Shown here: positions 6,844 to 10,902 of the stretch, piece by piece | Layout: every line of letters begins with the position of its first letter | Position numbering within the stretch: position 1 is the first letter of the stretch | NCBI GenBank assembly: GCA_037147235.1 | Contig: JBAWVO010000220.1 | Coordinates: forward strand, 1-10,902 | DNA length: 10,902 nt | Origin: JANXQG01 sp037147235 | Lineage (GTDB): Bacteria; Planctomycetota; Planctomycetia; Pirellulales; Thermoguttaceae | Direction: 5' to 3' | The notes under the pieces: model-generated | The model's database searches: none | What the model saw: the letters and a program-made list of their open reading frames with translations, nothing else | What the model was told of the DNA's origin: nothing | Translations under genes and position numbers: made by a program

Positions 6844-7744
6844 GAACATTGAGACTTTGCGCATCTTTTGTGATGTTGTACAACACCAGAGCTTCTCTCG
6901 TGGTGCGGTGATCCATGGCGTGAGCCAGTCCGCCGTGACTCAGTCCATCCACCGATTGGAGGAACATTTTGGGGTGCAATTGGTCGATCGCACCAAGCGG
7001 CCATTTGTTTTAACTCCTGAAGGACAATCATGTTACGAAGGCTTTCGCGACGTTCTGGAACTCTACGACTCGGTTGAAGCCCGGATCCGATCGTTACGCA
7101 TGGATATCAGCGGCTTGGTTCGCGTGGCGGCGATCTATTCGGTTGGGCTACACGACATGCGGCAGTGCATGCAGGATTTCATGCGGCAATACCCCAAAGC
7201 CAAGGTGCGGTTGGAGTATTTGCGTCCCAATAAGGTGTATGACGCGGTCAACAACGCCGAGGTCGATCTAGGCATCATGTCCTACCCAATCGCATCACCC
7301 GACATCGAAGTGGTGCCCTTGCGTAGCGAACGCATGGTACTGGTATGCAGTCCGCGGCACCGACTGGCGAAGGAAACGTCCGTGACGGCCGAACACTTGC
7401 AGAGCGAGGATTTTGTCGCCTTCGATCGCGACCTAAGCATCCGCAGGGAGATTGATCGGTACTTGCGGCAGCAGTCGGTAAACATCAGAATCGTGATGGA
7501 GTTCGATAATATCGAGACCATCAAACAGGCAGTGGAAATCGGGGCCGGGATCAGCATCCTGCCGGAGCCGCCGATCCGCGAAGCTTGTCGCAACGGCAGC
7601 CTCGTCGCGATCCGCTTGATCGATCCCGAGTTGTACCGTCCCATTGGCATTATCCATCGCCAGCGGAAGGTATTCACTCCGACCACGGCCAAGTTCGTCG
7701 AGTTGCTCAAAGAGATCCAGTTGCAAGGTTCGGAGGAATCGTGA
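6842..7744 (+). CDS. LysR-type transcriptional regulator
   Basis: 300 residues, the normal family length. The N-terminal winged helix-turn-helix spans about 1-60 (MNIETLRIFCDVV, then VSQSAVTQSIHRLEEHFG). A periplasmic-binding-protein-like effector domain follows from about 90 (LVRVAAIYSVGLHDMRQ, VDLGIMSYP, ETIKQAVEIGAGISILPE). The start at 6842 keeps the whole conserved N-terminus. No RBS precedes it, and tandem operator boxes overlap the start. It lies between a divergent methyltransferase and a downstream RACE activator, so it probably controls this corrinoid module and itself. The effector is unknown. Its stop TGA overlaps a GTG (7741-7743) that looks like a former start of the next gene. 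Confidence 0.93.
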   Translation: MNIETLRIFCDVVQHQSFSRGAVIHGVSQSAVTQSIHRLEEHFGVQLVDRTKRPFVLTPEGQSCYEGFRDVLELYDSVEARIRSLRMDISGLVRVAAIYSVGLHDMRQCMQDFMRQYPKAKVRLEYLRPNKVYDAVNNAEVDLGIMSYPIASPDIEVVPLRSERMVLVCSPRHRLAKETSVTAEHLQSEDFVAFDRDLSIRREIDRYLRQQSVNIRIVMEFDNIETIKQAVEIGAGISILPEPPIREACRNGSLVAIRLIDPELYRPIGIIHRQRKVFTPTTAKFVELLKEIQLQGSEES

Positions 7745-7750
7745 GTGCTC

Positions 7751-7798
7751 CGTAGAACGGAATTCATTCCGTTCTACCGGATTGAAATCCGTCTTACG
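7751..7798. repeat. REP-like double palindrome between the regulator and activator genes
   Basis: The left part is a perfect palindrome with arms GTAGAACGGAAT (7752-7763) and ATTCCGTTCTAC (7766-7777). The right part is CGGATT-GA-AATCCG (7778-7791). The left 21 bp (7751-7771) also match the reverse complement of the right 21 bp (7778-7798) at 17 positions, so a single long hairpin can form instead. Confidence 0.7.
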
Positions 7799-7804
7799 AA
7801 GACC

Positions 7805-7810
7805 GGAGGA
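7805..7810 (+). promoter_or_regulatory. Ribosome binding site setting the activator start
   Basis: GGAGGA lies 3 nt before the ATG at 7814, rather close but strong. It selects 7814 over the in-frame GTG at 7745, whose extra 23 codons would be read through the palindrome. Confidence 0.65.
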
Positions 7811-7813
7811 ATC

Positions 7814-9664
7814 ATGAGTCGTCAAGGAGAGTTTCCAGTCACGTTTCAGCCGTGCGATAAGAAGGTCTATGTGCCGGCGGGAACCCTGCTGCAAGAGGCG
7901 GCCATGGCAGCCGATCTTGTACTCGATTCGCCATGTGGCGGCGAGGGAACTTGTGGTAAGTGTCGCCTGATCGTCCGCCAAGGCACCTCGCCCCCCACGG
8001 AGGAAGAACGCCAGCGGCTGACCGAAGAGGAACTGTACGCGGGCTGTCGCCTTGCCTGCCAGGCAACCGTCGAAGGACCGATGAGCGTATTGGTGCCCGA
8101 GACCTCACTCGTCAACCGGCCCCATCAAATTCTGGTCCACTCCGAGGCAGCGATAGAAGCGGACGGTGCGCCGTTGATTTGCAAACGGTATGTCGAACTT
8201 TCCCCGCCCGATCGGGGTGACGATCTGCCGGATCTGGCTCGGCTGCAACGGTGCCTCGGCCCGCTTCATGCCGATTTGAGCCTAATCCGCGCGCTTCCAC
8301 GCCGCCTGCGGGATGCCAATTTCCAAGGCACCGCCGTGCTGGATGACGATCGTCTCATCGACTTCGAGCCGGGAAACACGGAAGGGGATTCCTACGGCGT
8401 GGCCATCGACTTGGGTACCACGACGCTCGTTGCTGCCCTGTTGGACCTTGCCACCGGCCGACAGGTTCGCATCGCTTCACGGCTCAATCCGCAGACCCGT
8501 TTCGGCGACGATGTGCTGACGCGAATTCTCATGGCCCGCACCAAGTCCGAGGGGCTTCAACAACTCCAGCGGGTCGTCGCCGAGGCAATGGATGCCATGA
8601 TCGGCGAATTGTGCGACGCCACGGGTATCGCTCGGCGGCAAGTTTACCACGTGACCTTGGCCGGCAACACCACCATGCAGCAACTATTCTGCGGCATCGA
8701 TCCGGGGGCGTTGGGCGAAGTGCCCTTTGTGCCCGCAGTCCAACAAGGGCTGGCCTTTCCGGCCGCGGAAGGCGGCTTGCAGATCCATCCTCGCGGCCGG
8801 GTCTATGTCCTGCCGATCATCGGTGCTTTCGTGGGCGGTGACATCGTAGGCGGTATTCTGGCAACGGGGCTGGCCGATTGCACAAGTCCGACTCTCTTGA
8901 TCGATATTGGTACGAACGGCGAGATTGTACTGCTGGCGGACGGTAAACTCACGGCGACCTCGACCGCCGCCGGGCCGGCCTTTGAAGGTGCGCGAATCGC
9001 CCAAGGCATGAGGGCCAGCCAGGGGGCGATCGAGAAGGTTGTGGTCGATCGGAGTTTGCACATCCATGTAATCGGCCACATTCCACCCCTGGGACTGTGT
9101 GGCTCCGCCTTGATCGACACCACGGCGGAACTCTTGCGGCATGGCATCGTCTCGCCCCAAGGCCGGCTTTTGACGCGCGACGAACTGCCCGCGGACATCC
9201 TGCCGGACCTCGCCCGGCGAATCGAACTCCGCGATCGACAGGTCGCCTTTGTGCTTGCCGACGGGGAAACCGTGGCGGGCGGCAAGGGGGTGGCGTTGAC
9301 CCAGCGCGACTTGCGAGAAGTCCAGTTAGCCTCCGGAGCGATTCGTGCCGGCATCGAACTGCTGTTGAAACGGCAAGGGCTGAAGCCGAAAGACCTTGAT
9401 CGCGTGCTTTTGGCGGGCGGATTCGGCAACTATATCCGTCGCGGCAATGCCCAGCGCATGGGTCTCTTGCCCCCCGACATCGAGCATCAGCGAATCCGTT
9501 ACCAAGGCAACACTTCGCTCGCCGGGGCCCAGTTGGTCGGTCTTTCGCGGCGTTATCAGGAAGCGTGCGACGAGCTTGCCGCACGTACCGAGCACGTTGA
9601 TCTTTCCCTGGAGCCGGATTTTGCCGCCGCGTTTGCGGACGCGATGATTTTTCCCGAACCGTGA
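7814..9664 (+). CDS. RACE-type reductive activator of corrinoid protein (2Fe-2S and ASKHA/DUF4445)
   Basis: Known members use ATP to return a corrinoid cofactor that has been oxidised to Co(II) to the active Co(I) state, taking electrons through an N-terminal ferredoxin-like cluster. The 616-residue product shows the full layout. The 2Fe-2S domain has C41, C47, C50 and C82 (C-x5-C-x2-C-x31-C). A linker and middle region follow. The ASKHA ATPase fold starts at VAIDLGTTTLVAALLD (196-211) with phosphate loops LLIDIGTNGEIVLL (361-374) and VLLAGGFGNY (531-540). The length is typical. It follows the LysR gene by 69 bp and is probably co-transcribed with it. With the divergent UroD-type methyltransferase it forms most of a corrinoid methyl-transfer system. 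The corrinoid protein it serves is not in the window. Confidence 0.9.
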   Translation: MSRQGEFPVTFQPCDKKVYVPAGTLLQEAAMAADLVLDSPCGGEGTCGKCRLIVRQGTSPPTEEERQRLTEEELYAGCRLACQATVEGPMSVLVPETSLVNRPHQILVHSEAAIEADGAPLICKRYVELSPPDRGDDLPDLARLQRCLGPLHADLSLIRALPRRLRDANFQGTAVLDDDRLIDFEPGNTEGDSYGVAIDLGTTTLVAALLDLATGRQVRIASRLNPQTRFGDDVLTRILMARTKSEGLQQLQRVVAEAMDAMIGELCDATGIARRQVYHVTLAGNTTMQQLFCGIDPGALGEVPFVPAVQQGLAFPAAEGGLQIHPRGRVYVLPIIGAFVGGDIVGGILATGLADCTSPTLLIDIGTNGEIVLLADGKLTATSTAAGPAFEGARIAQGMRASQGAIEKVVVDRSLHIHVIGHIPPLGLCGSALIDTTAELLRHGIVSPQGRLLTRDELPADILPDLARRIELRDRQVAFVLADGETVAGGKGVALTQRDLREVQLASGAIRAGIELLLKRQGLKPKDLDRVLLAGGFGNYIRRGNAQRMGLLPPDIEHQRIRYQGNTSLAGAQLVGLSRRYQEACDELAARTEHVDLSLEPDFAAAFADAMIFPEP

Positions 9665-9692
9665 ACCTAGGAAACCGTCCGCCACCGTAATT

Positions 9693-9748
9693 CAAGCCCT
9701 GAAGGGGCGTTCCAACCATTCGCCGATGAACCGCCCCTTCAGGGCTTG
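9693..9748. repeat. 17-bp perfect inverted repeat after the activator gene
   Basis: CAAGCCCTGAAGGGGCG (9693-9709) and its exact reverse complement (9732-9748) flank 22 bp. It begins 28 bp after the activator stop. Each arm also contains an internal CCCT-GA-AGGG palindrome. There is no T-run, so it is either a factor-dependent end signal or a mobile REP-like pair. Confidence 0.75.
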
Positions 9749-9771
9749 TCGTTACCCACAAGTCCTTGAGC

Positions 9772-9799
9772 GACCCCATCCAGCTTGCTGGATGGTGAA
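9772..9799 (-). repeat. 28-bp palindromic repeat, unit 1 (reverse orientation)
   Basis: Core CCATCCAGCTTGCTGGATGG (9776-9795), a perfect 9-bp stem around TT. The asymmetric flanks GACC and TGAA give the orientation, which is opposite to units 2 and 3. The sequence beyond it (to 9816) pairs imperfectly with 9831-9847, so 9772-9816 and 9831-9875 form a 45-bp inverted arrangement with a 14-bp centre. Confidence 0.75.
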
Positions 9800-9847
9800 T
9801 CAGGTTGGTCAGCTAGCCCATATTCGCGATCTAGCCAAGCAACCTCC

Positions 9848-9875
9848 TTCACCATCCACCAAGGTGGATGGGGTC
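9848..9875 (+). repeat. 28-bp palindromic repeat, unit 2
   Basis: Core CCATCCACCAAGGTGGATGG (9852-9871) with flanks TTCA and GGTC. Relative to unit 1 the inner stem positions are AC/GT instead of AG/CT, so pairing is kept by double changes. Confidence 0.75.
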
Positions 9876-9914
9876 GTGTTGGTCTTTGTTCTCCATTTTA
9901 GCCATCCAACCTTG

Positions 9915-9942
9915 TTCACCATCCGGCAAGCCGGATGGGGTC
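9915..9942 (+). repeat. 28-bp palindromic repeat, unit 3
   Basis: Core CCATCCGGCAAGCCGGATGG (9919-9938) with flanks TTCA and GGTC identical to unit 2. The inner stem positions are GG/CC, a third compensatory version. A degenerate half-unit CCATCCAACCTTG lies just upstream (9902-9914). Confidence 0.75.
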
Positions 9943-9963
9943 CAAACGATGTGTGTAACAACG

Positions 9964-10004
9964 AGGGCGTTGCCCTGGGCTGGTATCATGCGGGCCTTTG
10001 GCCC
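9964..10004. repeat. Two adjacent small hairpins
   Basis: AGGGC-GTT-GCCCT (9964-9976) and GGGCC-TTT-GGCCC (9992-10004), 15 bp apart. They are compact, GC-rich and outside any gene. The block has the look of dispersed planctomycete intergenic repeats, but only one copy is in this window. Confidence 0.5.
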
Positions 10005-10087
10005 TCTCCAACCCGACTACCCCGGAGGGATGGGAGACCCCATATCGACGATGAAGCCCGGCGCATTCTTGCGGCGGATGAACCTTT

Positions 10088-10384
10088 TCACTCTTCCCTT
10101 TTCTCGATCCACTGTGCGAGTGAGGCGGCAGACTCGGTGGAACGTCGTCCGGCCAAAAGGCCCTCGACGCTGATGTCCTCATCGAGTTTCGGCCAATGGA
10201 TGCCCTCCCCATCGCCGATCAGCTCGTAGTCCTCGCGTTCCGCCTTGGTTCCGCTGAGCAACCTTGGATACCATGCCAAGGGGACCGAGAGCGTGCGTCC
10301 GTCATCCAACCACACCGTCAGCGAATCCTCTGAGAAACGCAGAGACTCAGCAAAGATGTCTCGTTCAGTCACCAAAGTGCTCAT
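10088..10384 (-). CDS. DUF2442 domain protein
   Basis: A 98-residue protein that looks like the small DUF2442 family. Its markers are LTVWLDDGRTLSVPLAWYPRL (about 22-42) and GEGIHWPKLDEDISVEGLLAG (about 59-79). The family has no settled biochemical function; members often lie beside DUF4160 genes and are listed as antitoxin-like. The start at 10384 is fixed by GGAGG (10391-10395), 6 nt upstream, which lies inside the DUF4160 gene. An open frame extends to 10543, but those extra residues are out-of-frame DUF4160 coding. The start overlaps the end of the DUF4160 gene by 20 bp, so the two are likely translationally coupled. Confidence 0.85.
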   Translation of the reverse strand: MSTLVTERDIFAESLRFSEDSLTVWLDDGRTLSVPLAWYPRLLSGTKAEREDYELIGDGEGIHWPKLDEDISVEGLLAGRRSTESAASLAQWIEKREE

Positions 10385-10601
10385 TCCACGCCTCCAAAAT
10401 TCGTTGCTGGTTCTCCTCGACGGTTTTCCGAAGTATCCGCAATTCATGATCACCGATGCGCCGGGATTTGGCAAGCCGAACGGGGGTGAGCCAGAATTTC
10501 GCCGTAGCACGGCCTCGCCGGATGTGAACGTGGGGCGGTTCATTCCCTTCTGCCGAGTAGAAGAAGAGCTTGTACGGACCTATATCATCGATAGTCGGCA
10601 A
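10365..10601 (-). CDS. DUF4160 domain protein
   Basis: A 78-residue protein with the DUF4160 pattern: MPTI, then IGPYKLFFYS (7-16), NEPPHVHIRRG (20-30), AKFWLTPVRLA (34-44) and a C-terminal helix ILRKTVEENQQRILEAWNEHF. I choose the TTG at 10601 because GAGGTGA ends 5 nt upstream and because family members begin with MPTI. An in-frame GTG at 10610 would add three residues but has its SD-like bases abutting the codon; an in-frame stop lies 27 nt before that GTG. The gene heads a two-gene unit with DUF2442. Such pairs are proposed as toxin-antitoxin-like, but nothing in this sequence proves toxicity. Confidence 0.85.
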   Translation of the reverse strand: MPTIDDIGPYKLFFYSAEGNEPPHVHIRRGRATAKFWLTPVRLAKSRRIGDHELRILRKTVEENQQRILEAWNEHFGD

Positions 10602-10775
10602 GCTCTTCACCTCTTGGCGAAATTTCTCCCAAGCACATCACACCCCATCTATTCTACACCAGATTTGTGGTCCCACTAGCCGTAATTCGTCAAGATTTCG
10701 GAATCCTGGCCGCCTTTTGCCAGCCAAAACATAATTTCAGCTTTCGGTAGCCTCTCATTCGTCCTTGAGCTTGGG
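10602..10775. other. Short gap upstream of the DUF4160 gene
   Basis: Apart from the possible -10 element I see no gene or clear repeat here. The minus-strand open frame that crosses part of it (10676-10888) is Ser/Thr-rich and overlaps the better coding frame at 10776-10902. Confidence 0.4.
10651..10656 (-). promoter_or_regulatory. Possible -10 element of the DUF4160-DUF2442 unit
   Basis: TAGAAT on the minus strand matches five of six consensus bases and lies 49 bp before the chosen start. No convincing -35 is found at 15-18 bp, so this is tentative. Confidence 0.25.
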
Positions 10776-10902
10776 CTACACTTCAATGTAGCGGCGCAGT
10801 TCGGCGAGCAGATCGTGGACGTGGAGCGGCTCGTGCAAGCAGTTCTCCACTCGGCCCACCCTATCCCTGAAACGCTCTTACCAGTCAAGGGGCGGTTTTT
10901 GG
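10776..10902 (-). pseudogene. C-terminal end of a minus-strand gene with an internal stop (partial)
   Basis: Reading in from the right edge, one minus-strand frame gives QKPPLDW, a TAA (10878-10880), then about 33 residues starting ERFRDRVGRVEN, ending in LLAELRRYIEV, and stopping at TAG (10776-10778). Codons after the TAA end mostly in G or C, unlike the overlapping frames. One base (TAC to TAA) would explain the interruption. The family is not recognised. The stop lies in a small hairpin GCTACA-CTTCAA-TGTAGC (10775-10792). The rest of the gene, if any, lies outside the window. Confidence 0.35.

Larger units (their letters stand above)
7731..7819 (+). repeat. Pair of 16-bp direct repeats flanking a palindromic insert
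   Basis: CGGAGGAATCGTGAGT (7731-7746) and CGGAGGAATCATGAGT (7804-7819) differ at one base. Each consists of a strong Shine-Dalgarno, a start codon and the first AGT codon. The 57 bp between them carry the palindrome at 7751-7798. The upstream copy would now initiate only GTG AGT GCT CCG TAG. This fits insertion of a small element with duplication of the target, or a local duplication. Confidence 0.65.
9665..10087. other. Palindrome-rich non-coding gap
   Basis: About 420 bp between the activator stop and the DUF2442 stop. It holds at least four kinds of inverted repeat, annotated separately, and no credible gene. Open frames through it (for example 9726-10229) are rich in Pro, Arg and Ser and run over the palindromes. 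From about 10010 to 10087 I see no repeat or gene. Confidence 0.7.

Noticed and set aside
7745..7813. Earlier GTG start for the activator
   Set aside because: The extra residues are read through the palindrome, while GGAGGA and the family's N-terminus support 7814.
8949..9779. 276-residue minus-strand open frame
   Set aside because: Antisense to the ASKHA domain of the activator; arginine- and proline-rich shadow.
9772..9942. CRISPR array
   Set aside because: Only three units, two orientations, unequal spacing (48 and 39 bp gaps) and variation within the repeats; no cas genes.
9726..10229. 167-residue plus-strand open frame
   Set aside because: It runs across several palindromes and then antisense to DUF2442; composition is not protein-like.
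10245..10679. 144-residue plus-strand open frame
   Set aside because: Antisense to the DUF4160/DUF2442 pair, both of which carry clear family motifs.
10676..10888. 70-residue minus-strand open frame
   Set aside because: Ser/Thr-rich with no family resemblance; the overlapping frame at 10776-10902 has better coding character.

Overview
The window reads as chromosome of a planctomycete, most likely of the Pirellulales type. This is inferred from four things: GC-rich coding sequence, a Tat-exported Gfo/Idh/MocA oxidoreductase, sugar-isomerase clusters without clear LacI/AraC control, and many short GC-rich palindromes in the gaps. The assignment rests on gene content and style only.

Left part (about 90-5694, + strand): a sugar-catabolism block. 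A promoter at 94-121 leads into L-rhamnose isomerase (rhaA, 161-1453), an RhaT-type L-rhamnose/H+ symporter (1679-2914), xylose isomerase (xylA, 2985-4298) and a Tat-signal Gfo/Idh/MocA oxidoreductase (4348-5694). All are on one strand with gaps of 225, 70 and 49 bp, so they may form an operon. The 225-bp gap holds a 183-bp element closed by a 20-bp inverted repeat.

Middle part (5707-9664): a corrinoid methyl-transfer module. A UroD/MtaA-type methyltransferase (complement 5707-6702) is divergent from a LysR-type regulator (6842-7744). The regulator is followed by a RACE-type ATP-dependent reductive activator of corrinoid proteins (7814-9664; 2Fe-2S plus ASKHA/DUF4445). The regulator's start region carries two perfect tandem ATAAG-N5-CTTAT boxes, both with the LysR T-N11-A signature; the second covers the start codon. 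The regulator/activator junction looks as if a small palindromic element had split an ancestral GTGA-coupled start and duplicated 16 bp. No corrinoid-binding protein is in view, so partner and substrate are unknown.

Right part (9665-10902): about 420 bp of non-coding sequence rich in palindromes. It includes three copies of one 28-bp unit whose stems differ by compensatory changes. After it, on the minus strand, come a DUF4160 gene and a DUF2442 gene that overlap by 20 bp, a pairing often seen in toxin-antitoxin-like loci. At the right edge lies the C-terminal end of a coding frame interrupted by a nonsense codon.

The rhamnose/xylose block and the methyltransferase block converge, with 12 bp between their stop codons and a shared hairpin. 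Whether they work together, for example on O-methylated sugars, is only a hypothesis.
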